DNA from: Heterodera schachtii
Lineage: Eukaryota > Nematoda > Chromadorea > Rhabditida > Heteroderidae
Assembly: GCA_023374025.1 (NCBI GenBank)
Contig: SIJG01000003.1
Span: 1,456,416 to 1,520,415 of the forward strand
Direction of reading: 5' to 3'
Length of the DNA: 64,000 bases
Shown here: in pieces, positions 11,171-21,853 of the stretch
How positions within the stretch are numbered: position 1 is the first letter of the stretch
Layout: each line of letters opens with the position of its first letter
Translations under genes and position numbers: made by a program
Notes under the pieces: model-generated
Seen by the model: the letters and a program-made list of their open reading frames with translations, nothing else
Told to the model about the DNA's origin: nothing
Database searches by the model: none

Positions 11171-11455
11171 GCCGCGTAAAGCGCCCTCCGTTAATTGCTG
11201 ATTCCACGCATCTTCCGGTAGCTACTGCTCTGAAATCAGCATTTTTGTTTTGACCATTTTTCTTTTACGCAAATCAATTTGTTTTTGAATGGAATGGTAA
11301 AAAAAAAAAGTCAAAGTCAAAATTTCTTTAAAAAATAATATTCTTTATCATTCAGAGAGTTTAAAAGTAAATAAATAATAAATGACTTGGAAAGAATTTG
11401 AATACTATTAATAATACCAAACCAATTTGTTTTGAACCGAAAGTTTCTTAAATGG

Positions 11456-11525
11456 TCAGAGTCGAGACTGAGACAGAGACCCAAAAACCTGAGAAATTTC
11501 ACAAATTCCAGAGTCGAGACTAGGA
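11456..11525. repeat. Dispersed GAGAC-rich repeat
   Basis: GTCGAGACTGAGACAGAGAC with a following CCAGAGTCGAGAC, almost the same as at 5262-5335. Both copies lie shortly before an HTH-family upstream block, so this may be part of the duplicated unit. Confidence 0.6.
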
Positions 11526-11777
11526 ATGTCGAGTTCACTATTATCTACATCCTTTAAAAAAAATTTCATCAACAAATTTCACAACCTTCAATTATTAATT
11601 TTCGTTTTCTCTTGAAAAAACTTTCAATTCAAGTAAAAATATTGAAAATCAGCCAATTCTAAAACAAAATTCAAAACATAAACAATTTAATTACAGATTT
11701 TAAATTAAAAATATAAATAATAAATATTAAAATTAAAAATTAATCTTTTTGAGAAATAATTTTTTAATTAAAATTTG

Positions 11778-11907
11778 AGTAAAAAATTGATTTAACTGCT
11801 CAGAATTATGTGGCCTTAATGTTGTCAAAGCTAAAGAAAAAATACAACTAATAAATATTAATATTAGAAAGATGAAAAAAAATTAAATAAAATCATTTAA
11901 TGCATGT
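11778..11907 (+). promoter_or_regulatory. Conserved upstream block of HTH-family copy 5
   Basis: GAGTAAAAAATTGATTTAAC, CAGAATTATGTGGCC, ATGTTGTCAAAGC, ATTAATATTAGAAAGATGAA, AATAAAATCATTTAATGCAT. It precedes an intact copy. Confidence 0.5.
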
Positions 11908-11941
11908 TTTTAATTTTTATTAATATTCAAATATAGTAAAA

Positions 11942-12781
11942 ATGAATTTATTGCATTTAATAATTTTTACATTTCTCTTTGCTTTTGAAATTGAATCCGG
12001 CAAAAACCGACCAAATTTTGATCAAATTTTCGGCAACGAATGGGACAAAAATGAAAATGAAAGAGAAGAAATAATAATAAGCATGGAACAAAATGAGCAA
12101 AATGATAACTCACAATCAGCAGCAGTTGATCAAACGAGTGAAGAAATGGGGACAGATCCAATTGATCAAATGAGCGAATATTCCAATCAAATTGTTATCA
12201 AAAGTGATCAAAATACGAAAGAAGAACAAAATGATCAACATAAAAAAGAAATAATTAGAAAATTTGAAGCAATTAAAGAAAAATTGAGGGAAAAAAGAAA
12301 ATACCAATCGAAAAATAGAGTCAAAATTGAGACGAAAATTGGAAGAATTTTAGGAGTCGGCCGCAATAAAATATATAAGTGGAAAAAAGAATTAAATTTA
12401 AATAAAAAGAAGGAAAAGAGTTTTTATGAGGAGAAAAAGAAAGAATTCATTGAACGATTTGCTGAATTTAAAAGTTTATATAAGGGCAAACAGAAAGAAT
12501 TTGTGAAGGAATTGGGAATTGATGAAAAGACATTTATAAAATGGAAAAAAGAATTAATGCCAAAATATAATAAAAGTAAAAATTTATTTTTATATTTTTA
12601 TAATAATTATTTTTAAGCAAAAAATAAATACTCCGATGAGGACAAATTGAGGAAGATGAAGCAATATTTTGAAATTAAAGAAGCATACCCAAAAATTAGT
12701 GACGAAAAAATTGCAGGGAAATTGAAAATCGGATTTTCAACTCTTCAAAAATGGAAAAAAATGCTAATGTATGATTTTTAA
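11942..12781 (+). CDS. Secreted tandem-HTH repeat protein, copy 5 (intact)
   Basis: Exons 11942-12575 and 12618-12781; 798 nt, 265 residues. Signal peptide about 1-19 (MNLLHLIIFTFLFAFEIES), conserved GKNRPNFDQIFGNEWDKN at about 20-37, acidic Gln/Asn/Ser linker to about 100. Repeat 1 is at about 101-151 (ends ILGVGRNKIYKWKKEL), repeat 2 about 162-205 (KEFVKELGIDEKTFIKWK), repeat 3 in exon 2 (IAGKLKIGFSTLQKWKK). This is the longest linker in the intact set, with a GTDPIDQMSEYSNQ segment also seen in copies 6 and 12. Predicted secreted, with strongly basic repeats. The helix-turn-helix reading comes from repeat periodicity and the Gly-Ile turn plus terminal Trp; no catalytic motif is seen. Confidence 0.85.
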
Positions 12782-13623
12782 CGTTTGATTTAACTTATTG
12801 TAATCGAACTGCCACGAAATGTGGATAAGAGTAAAAAACCTCGAATGGTTTAGAATTTTCGAATAATTATTTCTAATGAGAAATTTGGTGTGAAAGGAGA
12901 CTTTTAACGGATACCAAGACGGAAAATCAAAAAATTTCACAAAATTATTATAGTCCAGCTAATATGAAAGAAGTTTTTTATTGTTTTATTATGCAAATCA
13001 CATTTAATTTGAATGAAAAAAGTAAAAGATGAATTTTCTTAAAAATAAATAAAATTTTAATATGTTTTACGGTTTCATTTTTTCAAAGAGTTAAAAATTT
13101 AAAAAAAAAATGATCACTTCATGAACCCCCAAAAATCTCACAAAACTTATTAAATAATTCATTTTCCTAATAGATGTAGCATATACATAAATAGCATAAT
13201 GCCCTTTCCCCCACATTTATAACTGGCGAGAGTCTCGAGTAGAGGAATTTCTGCGGGTTTTTTTTTGTTTGTAATTTCTAATTCTTCTCTATTTTAAAGG
13301 ATCATTTCTCGACCGCGATTCTCGATACAAACATTTTTTACACATGCCCGATAATAATTATGTATGCCGATAATTTGCAAATGAAAAATTAAATATTAAT
13401 TACTTTGATCGGGTACTGTATGATAACCCGGTGATGCTGACTCGCCAATAAATCATGCAAATTTAAATGTAAAAAAATTGCCGTACAAAAAATTATGAAT
13501 AGGAAAAAAGAAATCTTATTTGAATTGAAACTAAATAGGAAAACTCGCCGATGGTCGATTCGACGATGGTTGTGACTCACCGCTAAGACGACTCGCTACT
13601 CGCCGATTAATTTAAAAAAAATT
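12782..13623. other. Intergenic, AT-rich
   Basis: A small cluster of CTCGCCGATG/CGACGATGG-like words at 13540-13606 is the only local structure. No gene seen. Confidence 0.5.
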
Positions 13624-13775
13624 TTTGTAAAAATCTGTGTGAAAAATTGATTAGACTGACCGAAATTACCTGACAATTCTATTATTTACAAAGAATTTGT
13701 TCAAGAGAAAATACAAATAATAAAATGAATATTTATATTAATAAGTGAACAAAATATTATATAAACCCATTTGAT
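13624..13775 (+). promoter_or_regulatory. Orphan HTH-family upstream block
   Basis: GTGTGAAAAATTGATTAGAC, CCTGACAATTCTATTATTTA, CAAGAGAAAATACAAATAAT, AAAATGAATATTTATATTAA and so on, in family order. It is not followed by a family coding region: the 13.8-14.8 kb minisatellite begins about 50 bp later. Confidence 0.55.
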
Positions 13776-13827
13776 GAAATACATTCATATTAAAAACATT
13801 TTAATACAAAATTTGGTTATAAAAATA

Positions 13828-14835
13828 TGGAACAGGTACAACCACAGGTGGAAAAAGTACAACCATAGTTGAAGAGGTACAACCACGGGTGGAAAAGGTA
13901 CAACCATAGTAGAAAAGGTACAACCATGGTTGGAAGAGGTACAACCACGGGTGGAAAAGGTACAACCATAGTAGAAAAGGTACAACCATGGTTGGAAGAG
14001 GTACAACCACGGGTGGAAAAGGTACAACCATAGTTGAAGAGGTACAACCACGGGTGGAAAAGGTACAACCATAGTTGAAGAGGTACAACCACGGGTGAAA
14101 AAGGTAGAACCAGAGTTGAAGAGGTACAACCATGGTTGGAAGAGGTACAACCACGGGTGGAAAAGGTACAACCATAGTAGAAAAGGTACAACCATGGTTG
14201 GAAGAGGTACAACCACGGGTGGAAAAGGTACAACCATAGTTGAAGAGGTACAACCACGGGTGGAAAAGGTACAACCATAGTTGAAGAGGTACAACCATGG
14301 TTGGAAGAGGTACAACCACGGGTGGAAAAGGTACAACCATAGTTGAAGAGGTACAACCACGGGTGGAAAAGGTACAATCACAGGTGGAAAGGTACAATCA
14401 CGGGTGGAAGAGGTACAATCACAGGTGGAAAAGGTACAACCATAGTTGAAGAGGTACAACCATGGTTGGAAGAGGTACAACTACAACCATGGTTGGAAGA
14501 GGTACACCACGGGTGGAAAAGGTACAACCATAGTTGAAGAGGTACAACCATGGTTGGAAGAGGTACAACCACGGGTGGAAAAGGTACAACCATAGTTTGA
14601 AGAGGTACAACCATGGTTGGAAGAGGTAGAACCACGGGTGGAAAAGGTACAACCATAGTTGAAGAGGTACAACCACGGGTGGAAAAGGTAGAACCAGAGT
14701 TGAAGAGGTACAACCACGGGTGGAAAAGGTACAATCACAGGTGGAAAGGTACAATCACGGGTGGAAGAGGTACAATCACAGGTGGAAAAGGTACAACCAT
14801 GGTTGGAAGAGGTACAACCATGGGTGACTCAACCC
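13828..14835. repeat. 20/21-bp minisatellite array, about 1 kb
   Basis: Close to 50 units of consensus GGTACAACCAYNGKTGGAAR, alternating between 20 and 21 bp. Higher-order alternation of ACCACGGGTGGAAAA, ACCATAGTTGAAGA and ACCATGGTTGGAAGA units is visible. The unit has no stop in any minus-strand frame, which explains the overlapping long open frames of 111-231 residues there. No start context, signal peptide or intron supports a gene. Confidence 0.95.
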
Positions 14836-14927
14836 CGACTTGAGATCCGAGTTATTTAAATAAATTATCAAATAGAAAATTCATATAAAAAAATCTTATT
14901 AATTAATGTTTGCGAATTTTTTTTATT

Positions 14928-15072
14928 AAAAATGTCAGTAAAAAACTGATTGCATTGCTTAGAGTTATGTGTCAATTTTATTGTTGGCAAAAGATTTGTT
15001 AAAGAGAAAATACAAATAATAAAATGAATATTAATATTGAAAAGCGAATAAAACATTAAAAATTCATTTAGT
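14928..15072 (+). promoter_or_regulatory. Conserved upstream block of HTH-family copy 6
   Basis: AATGTCAGTAAAAAACTGAT, AGAGTTATGTGTCAATTTTA, TTGTTGGCAAAAGATTTG, AATAAAATGAATATTAATAT, GAAAAGCGAATAAAACATTA in family order, ending about 40 bp before the ATG. Confidence 0.5.
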
Positions 15073-15112
15073 GAAGTATTTTTTTAATATTCTTATAAAT
15101 TTTCTGATATAC

Positions 15113-15957
15113 ATGAATCTGTGGCATTTAATGTTTTTTATATTTTCATTGTTTTTGGAATTAAAAGCGGCAAAATCCGAACAAATTTTGATGAAATATT
15201 CGGCAACGAATGGTACAAAAATGAACATGAAGGAAAAGTGATCAAAACTGAACAAAATGAGAGAAATGAGAACGAAGTTGATCAAATGGGTGAAGAAATT
15301 GGGACATACCCAATTGGTCAAATGAGCGAATATTCCAATAAAAATGTTATCAAAAGAGACCAAAATACAAATGGAGAACCAAATGATCAACAAAAAGGAA
15401 AAATGATTGAAAAATTTAAAGCAATTAAAGAAAAGTTGAAGCAAAAAGGAAAATATGAACTGAAAAACAATTCAAAAATTGAGAGAAAAATTGGATTTAG
15501 GGGCAAGCCGTGATAAAATATACAAATGGAAAAAAGAATTAAATTTAAATAAAAGAAAAATGAAAAAGATGAAAAATAGCTTTTATGAACAGAAAAGAAA
15601 AGAATTCATTGAACGCTTTTCTGAATTTAAAAGTTTATATGCCCAAGGCAAACAGAAAGAATTTGCAAAGGAATTGGGCATTAATGAAAAAACATTTCGC
15701 AAATGGAAAAAAGAATTGATGCCAAAATGCCATAAAAGTAAAGTGAAAGTGAAATTTTGTACAATTTTGTAAATTTTTATTTTTCAGCACAAAACAACTA
15801 CACCGATGAAGACAAATTACAAAAGGTGAAACAATATTTCAAAATCAAGGAAAGAAATCCGGAAATTGATGACACAAAAATTGCAGAGAAATTGCAAATT
15901 GGAAAAACAACACTGTTCAGATGGAAAAAGATGTTTTCTCCATTTTGGACCATTTAA
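15113..15957 (+). pseudogene. Secreted tandem-HTH repeat protein, copy 6 (two frameshifts)
   Basis: Exons 15113-15737 and 15788-15957. The signal peptide begins MNLWHLMFFIF, loses one base near 15145, continues in another frame as VFGIKSGKIRTNFDEIFGNE, and returns to the first frame near 15490 (SRDKIYKWKKELNLN). The two shifts compensate, so exon length still fits the family. Repeats 2 (KEFAKELGINEKTFRKWK) and 3 (IAEKLQIGKTTLFRWKK) are clean. Pseudogene, unless both indels are assembly errors. Its 3' flank (15958-16490) is shared with copy 9. Confidence 0.8.
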
Positions 15958-16620
15958 TTTTGAGGGTGACACTCGAACGGCTCAAAATATTTTTGAAAAC
16001 CCCAAAAGTTTCTAAAGCGTTTTTTCATCAAAGTTATATTGGTATTTTCCGGGTTTTCTTACCAGAAGGTCTTCATAATAACTAAAATTCTAATAGAGTT
16101 CGTTGTTCAATGCCAAAGGCAAAAATTTCCATGTCTTAAAAAATTACGGGGCCTCAAAAAGCCGTAAGTACCAATAGTTTATCCGCTTTTATTCGATCGC
16201 TTTTTTCAATTCATGCATTGTTGGATAGCGTTCTCGAAAATAAAATTGGTTTAATTCTCGAGTAATTGTGAGCAGTGAATCGCTTGCCAGCCCAGGCAAA
16301 ATTAGTCCATCGTCAGTGCCAGGGTATGACCAAATAAATTCTACAAATTTGAAACCGTGTGAGAAAATTGATTTTAATACAAAAATAGCAAAATTTATAA
16401 GTACAAAAACACCCAAATATTACCCCAAAATGTTCCGGCGGTCTCCAAAAATTTTAAATTTAATTGGTTCGCGTTCGACGTTAAAATTTTCATGAATCAA
16501 AAATTTTGAAAAAAAATTCAAGGGATTCACAATATCCGTAATTACTAAAAATTTATTCGCTTTTTTTGATCGCTTTTTTCAATTCATGTGCATTATCTGA
16601 TAGCGTTCTTGAACATGAGT
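15958..16620. repeat. Duplicated 3'-flank unit of HTH copies
   Basis: 15958-16490 shares ordered words with 20346-20840: GAGGGTGA, TTTATCCGC, TTCGATCGC, TCTCGAGTAATTGTGAGCAG, AAAATTAGTCCATCGTCA. A shorter repeat of its middle part follows at about 16530-16620. No coding signal. Confidence 0.6.
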
Positions 16621-17241
16621 TGGTTTCGAAGATCATTCTCGATCAAATTTATAAATAAAAGTACCAAGAAAAAATGGAGTCCAAATTTATTTGAGTGTTT
16701 CCTATTTTTAGTGCATTTTTTTCAATATTTCATACGTCCAACCTCATTTTGCCCAAAACTAAAATACCAATTGAGCCAGCCTCAGTAATTTTTCATCAAT
16801 TCCTTCCAATCACAAACACTTGAGACCCGAAAGTTTCGATCGTCGCGTCCGAATTTCGGCTTTTTGCGCGTCACCACAACATCCATGTAAAACAACGGAA
16901 CTTGATAATTTTGCAAAAGATATTATGACCAAGAAACGATACGGATAAAGTAAAAAGTTAAATTTAAAAAATATACAAAAATGCTTTTTTCAAAATATCG
17001 TTTTTTTAAAAAAAGTGCTCAACATTTAAGCAAAAATTTGTTAAGCAAACTCTTAAAAATTAAAAAGAATAACATTTGAATTATATATTTTTTAAATAAA
17101 AAATGTTTATATTATATTTTTATTTTTTAATTTTTGTAAATTATAATAATAAAAATGGTAATAAATTCATTTTTTTCAAATTAAATTAAAAATATCAAAC
17201 ATTATTATACATTAATTTTATTTTTTACAATAATTTTTTAT
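16621..17241. other. Intergenic, very AT-rich
   Basis: A GC-richer patch at 16820-16890 (TTTCGATCGTCGCGTCCGAA) has no frame I recognise. The rest is A/T runs. Confidence 0.45.
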
Positions 17242-17385
17242 TAAAAATCTAAGTGAAAAATTGATTCACTATAAGAATTACGTACAATTTTCATGTTGGC
17301 AAAAATTTTTATGAAGAGAAAATACAAATAAAAATGAATATGAAAATTTAAAAATAAATAAATAAAATCATTTAATGCAAAAATC
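17242..17385 (+). promoter_or_regulatory. Conserved upstream block of HTH-family copy 7
   Basis: AAGTGAAAAATTGATTCACT, GAATTACGTACAATTTTCAT, GTTGGCAAAAATTTTTATGA, AGAGAAAATACAAATAAAAA, followed by AAAATCATTTAATGCAAAAA. It precedes an intact copy. Confidence 0.5.
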
Positions 17386-17417
17386 GTAAAGTATTTTTAA
17401 AATATTCTAAATTAAAA

Positions 17418-18184
17418 ATGAATTTATGCCATCTAATATTTTTTATATTTTGCTTTGCTTATAAAATTGAATCCACCAAAATAAAAGCAAACTTTGATGA
17501 AATATTCGGCGAAGAATGGGACAAAAATGAATGTGAAGAAAATGATATTGAATCAATTGCTCAAATTCAAAATGATCAGAATATTATTAGAAGTGATGAA
17601 AAAAGGAAAATTGAATCAAATGATCACCAGAAGAGAAAAATAATTCAAAAATTTGATGCAATTAAAGAAAAGTTGAAGCAAAAAGGAAAACTCCATTGGA
17701 AAAACAGTGGCAAAATTGAAACAAAAATTGCAAAAATTTTAAGCGCAAGTCGTGAAAAAATATACAAATGGAAAAATGAATTAAATTTAAATAAAAGGAA
17801 AAAAATGAAAAAGAGTTTTTATGAAGGGAAAAAGAATGAATTCATTGAACGATTTGATGAATTTAAAAGTTTATATGGTCAAGGCAAACAGAAAGAATTT
17901 GTGAATGAATTGGGCATTTCTGAAGCTACATTTTGGAAATGGAAAAAGGAATTGTTGCCAAAACATACTAAAAGTAAGAGAAACTTTATTTAAATCTAAA
18001 ATTAATGTTTTAAGTACAAAATAAATATTCCAACGAGGACAAATTACAAAAGATGAAGCAATATTTCGAAATGAAAGAAAGAAATCCAAAAACAAGCGAC
18101 AGAATAATTGCTAAGAAATTGGAAGTTGGCTATGAAACACTAAGAAAGTGGAAACAGAAATTTGCTTCAGTTTCGTATATGTGA
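17418..18184 (+). CDS. Secreted tandem-HTH repeat protein, copy 7 (intact)
   Basis: Exons 17418-17973 and 18015-18184; 726 nt, 241 residues. Signal peptide about 1-19 (MNLCHLIFFIFCFAYKIES), then a diverged conserved segment (TKIKANFDEIFGEEWDKNE) and a short acidic linker. Repeat 1 ends ILSASREKIYKWKNEL. Repeat 2 contains KEFVNELGISEATFWKWK. Exon 2 holds repeat 3, IIAKKLEVGYETLRKWKQ. Shortest linker and only a 41-bp intron among intact copies. The extra N-terminal Cys residues are within the signal peptide, so a mature disulfide is not implied. An orphan copy of the last exon lies just downstream. Confidence 0.85.
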
Positions 18185-18336
18185 TTTTTGAGTGTGCTAA
18201 TTGTTATGTAAATGAATATTTTCCAATTATAATTTATTATTTGAATTATGCCTTTTCTGTTATTAAAATAATTTTCCAATTAAGGTTATTCTTAAATTTA
18301 ATTAAATTTTAAATTTTAACTTTAATTTTTGTTTTT

Positions 18337-18500
18337 TGCTCCAAACAAATATTCAAATAAGCAAAAATTAAAAAAGATGCAGCAATATTTTCTTATTAAA
18401 GAAGCATATCCGAAAATTAGCGACGATATAATTGCTTGAAAGCGTAACTCTGCAAAGATGGAAAAAGAAATTTGCTTTCAGTTTCGGAAAAATGATTTTA
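18337..18500 (+). pseudogene. Orphan last exon of an HTH-family member
   Basis: Reads like the repeat-3 exon (NKYSNKQKLKKMQQYFLIKE-like, then KISDDIIA) but is frameshifted at 18437, with no exon 1 upstream. Remnant. Confidence 0.7.
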
Positions 18501-19435
18501 TGAAAAAGTTTATATTATTTGTTATGTGTTTGTGTGTGGTCTTTGTAAATTTATATTTAAATAAAGCTCATTTTAATTGAGATATTTTAGTTCATTTTTC
18601 CCATTTTTAGGTTAATTGACTTTTTATAATATAAAAAATGAATTAAATTTCAAAATGACCAAAAAATTTTCTCGGCTGCGCTTATTGGCACTGCCAGCCC
18701 CTAAAAATACTTAATAAAGTAAATTTATTGTTTGCGACAAAAAATTTTGGTTAAAAATCTGAGTGAAAAATTGACGGAACTGTCATCATTTTATGACAAG
18801 GCACGATGCCCTCTCCGGACCAGGACAAAACGTCGTCGGACGAATTTTTGGTCAACTTTTTTTCTTTCTCAACCAAATTAAACATTCTTGGTATTATTCG
18901 AAAGCATTTGAAAAACGCTATTAAACTGCAAATTTTCAAAAAAATTATTCATGCACAAAAAAATCAGGGCAAAAAAGTTCGAAATACTAGGTTTTTGAGT
19001 TACTTCTGGCCATAACTTTTAATGAAACTTAACGAAAATTTTTGAAATTTTGCAAATTAATAATAAACCCACAGAGCTATTGAACAACACCCAACAATGC
19101 TTAATTTGATTGACAATGAACAAAGTTATGGTTCAAAAAGTCTTACGACGACGTTCGGCCGACGACGTTTTGGGGTGCACTGCTTGCCCCGATTCCCTCT
19201 CATTTGTCAATCCTTTCCTGCTGACCGTGTGATTGGAAAGTTGAACTTGGTCAGCAAAGTAGGATAACAATTCCCGGGATAAGCATTCGGATCGTGTGAA
19301 TTGATACTTTTGTCACTATCGCCCACATTGATACTTTTGTCACTTCGCACTAGCACCGAGTTGATATAAAACTTTTAAGAATGGCATTTTTTTGAGGGAA
19401 AATTTGTTAAAATTTGCATTATTAAAAAAAATTGT
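18501..19435. other. Intergenic with fold-back relic and GC-richer patch
   Basis: 18665-18775 begins like the 8825-8925 tract (GGCACTGCCAGCC, TTTATTGTTTGCGA, GAGTGAAAAATTGA), i.e. an aborted upstream block. 18870-19135 is a degraded fold-back related to 4568-4866. 19140-19380 is GC-richer and has two copies of ATTGATACTTTTGTCACT; its origin is unknown. Confidence 0.5.
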
Positions 19436-19556
19436 TAAAAATCTAAGTGAAAAATTGATTACATTGCTTAAAATTAGGTGTTTATTGTTGGCAAATATTT
19501 GTTAAAGAAGTTTAAAAACAAATAAAACATTAAATAAATTCATTTGAAGCAATAAT
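19436..19556 (+). promoter_or_regulatory. Conserved upstream block of HTH-family copy 9 (shortened)
   Basis: AAGTGAAAAATTGATTACAT, TATTGTTGGCAAATATTTGT, TAAAACATTAAATAAATTCA. It lacks the GAGAAAATACAAATAATAAA stretch of the other blocks. Confidence 0.45.
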
Positions 19557-19595
19557 TTCGTAATATTATATAATATTTTTTTAAATAAATATTCC

Positions 19596-20345
19596 ATGAA
19601 TTTGTGGCATTTAATTTTTGTAATAATTTTCTTTGCTTTTGAAATTAAAACCGGCAAAATTCGACCAAATTTTAAAGAAATATTCGGCGAAGAATGGGAC
19701 AAAAATAAAAATGAAGAAAACATGCTAAAAATTGAACAACATGAGCTAAACGAGAAATCACAAGCAGCAGTTGATCAAAGGAGTGAAGAAATGGTGATAG
19801 ACCCAATTGACCAACAAAAAAGAGAAACCATTCGAAAATTTGAAGCAATTAAAGAAAAATTGAAAGAAAAAAGAAAATTCCAAAGAAAAATTTAAAACAA
19901 AATTGAATGTAAAATGGAAAACTTTTAGGCACAAATCGCCGAAAAAAATACAAATGGAAAAAAGAATTAAATTTAAATAAAAAGAAGTTTTATGAAATGA
20001 AAAGGAATGAATTCATTGAACGAATCAATGAATTTAAAGAATTATATGGCCAACGCAAAAAGAAAGAATTTGCGAAGGAATTGGGCATTTCTAATAAAAC
20101 AATTTGGAAATGGAATAAAAGAATTGTTGCCAAAATATATTAAAAGTAAGGGAATTTTATAATGATATTTTTATAAATTTTCATTTTAAGCACAAAATAA
20201 GTACTCCAATGAGGACAAATCACAAAAGATGAAGCAATATTTCAAAATAAAGGAAAGAAATTCGAAAATTTGTGACGGAAAAATTGCAGAGAAATTGGGA
20301 ATTGGAAGCACAACATTGAAAATGTGGAAAAAGAAAGACCCTTAA
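19596..20345 (+). pseudogene. Secreted tandem-HTH repeat protein, copy 9 (frameshifted)
   Basis: Clean N-terminus (MNLWHLIFVIIFFAFEIKTG, KIRPNFKEIFGEEWDKN) to 19895, where a shift gives a stop inside repeat 1. Later sequence keeps the repeat 2 motif KEFAKELGISNKTIWKW with another extra base (20115). A last exon (20191-20345) reads IAEKLGIGSTTLKMWKK and ends in TAA. Shares its 3' flank with copy 6. Confidence 0.8.
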
Positions 20346-20840
20346 TTTCGACCATTTGCTTTGAGGGTGATAATCGGCTCAAATATTTTTATTCCAAAAA
20401 TGTTTTTTCATGCGTTAATTAACATCTCTAAAGAATTCTTTCACCCAATAAACATTAGTATTTAACGGGTTTTATGACCCATCAGTCTCCAAAATTTTTA
20501 CATTCTAATAAGGTTCGCTCACGTTCATCGCTAAAAACTACATGAATGAAAATCTTAAAAATTAAGGGGTTCACAAAATCTTTAAGTACCAAAAATTTAT
20601 CCGCATTTGTTCGATCGTTTTTTTTCAATGTCGTATAGTGTTCTCGAACATGAAATCGGTTCCGTTCTCGAGTAATTGTGAGCAGTGAATTGCTTACCAC
20701 CCGGGGTAAAATTAATCCAACGTCAAATAGCGATGTGACCAATCAAATTCCATAAATTTAAAACCGGGTAGAAAAGAGGATTTTAATGCAAAATGGCAAA
20801 ATTTATATTAAAGGAAATAAAAATAAAAGTCACAAAATAT
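20346..20840. repeat. Duplicated 3'-flank unit (second copy)
   Basis: Ordered similarity to 15958-16490, ending with the CCGGGTAGAAAAGAGGATTT tract also found near 8340. The 86-residue minus frame here belongs to the repeat, not to a gene. Confidence 0.6.
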
Positions 20841-20954
20841 TAATTCAATTCGCTGTTAATTAGGAATGCAAATAATATGTAAGAAAAATAATCACAAATA
20901 TTTAAATCAATAAAATTGAACAATTTAAAAATTTATTATATCGCCATGGAATTT

Positions 20955-21075
20955 TTTAGGGATGGGACTAGTGATACTCGAGACAAAAAATGTCCCGAGA
21001 CTCGAGACTTGACACCGAGACCGAGACTCGATCCCGAGACCGAGACCCAAAAAAACCCGAGAGTCGAGACTTTTT
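20955..21075. repeat. Dispersed GAGAC-rich repeat (longest copy)
   Basis: Many GAGACTCGAGAC/GAGACCGAGAC words between 20968 and 21070. Open frames over it are by-products of the repeat. Confidence 0.7.
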
Positions 21076-21399
21076 TCAAAATATTTTCTTGTTCGCTTAA
21101 AATCGTTTTTCTTAACCAATTTTTGTTATTTTTGTTTTGATTCAATTAGGTAAAATAGGGTGATTGAATTTCCATTGAAAAAGGGGATAATTTTGAAAAA
21201 ACTTGTGATTGAAAAACAATAAAATTTTCATCTCATCATAAAACCATATATATATTCTATTTAATGAAATGTCCTCTTTTGATTTGTGTTTATTTTTTTT
21301 TAGCTTTTTTTAAGAATAAAGCATTTGAATTATTTTTAACATAATTTTGTGGCACAGATTATTATAAAAAAGGGATCAAAATAGAAAAAGAAAAATAAA

Positions 21400-21480
21400 A
21401 CATTAGAAAAATTTGATGCAATTAAAAAGATATGTTCAAATAAAAGAAATAAATGCAAATTTTAATGACGAAATAACTGC
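21400..21480 (+). pseudogene. HTH-family scrap
   Basis: AAATTTGATGCAATTAAAAA next to AAATAAAAGAAATAAATGCA resembles a fusion of repeat 1 and the repeat-3 exon after a large deletion. Very short. Confidence 0.35.
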
Positions 21481-21669
21481 ATTTTTTAATATTTGTTTTT
21501 TTTTAATTTTCTATTTTTCATTTAGCGCCTATCACTTAAGCCAAAAATTACTATTACTTCAGAAAATTTCTTAAAGTAAAAGAAAAAATAATTTAATTAC
21601 AAGTTTTTAAATTAATAAAACATTAATATTATTATTAATTTATTTTTTTGCGAAAGAATTTTTTTTTTA

Positions 21670-21815
21670 ATTTGAGTAAAATTGATTTAACTGCTCAAAA
21701 TTACAGCGTAACAATCCTACTATTGAAAAAAGATTTGTTAAAGAGAAAATAAAAATAATAAAATGAATATTAATATTAAAAAGCGAATAAAACATTAAAC
21801 AAAATCATTGGAAGC
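21670..21815 (+). promoter_or_regulatory. Conserved upstream block of HTH-family copy 11
   Basis: TGAGTAAAATTGATTTAACT, GCTCAAAATTACAG, AAAAAGATTTGTTAAAGAGA, AATAAAATGAATATTAATAT, TAAAAAGCGAATAAAACATT, in family order. Confidence 0.5.
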
Positions 21816-21853
21816 AATAAATTCGTAATATTATATTTTTTTGATTAATATCC

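Noticed and set aside
10842..11207. 121-residue minus-strand frame
   Set aside because: Lies wholly in a nested inverted repeat; likely chance.
13785..14843. Overlapping long open frames (up to 231 residues, VVPFPPVVVPL/YLFHPWL repeats) on the minus strand
   Set aside because: All come from a 20/21-bp minisatellite whose unit has no stop in these frames; all three frames are open at once, which real genes do not show.
20916..21145. Short frames across the GAGAC-rich tract
   Set aside because: Low-complexity repeat with openness on both strands.
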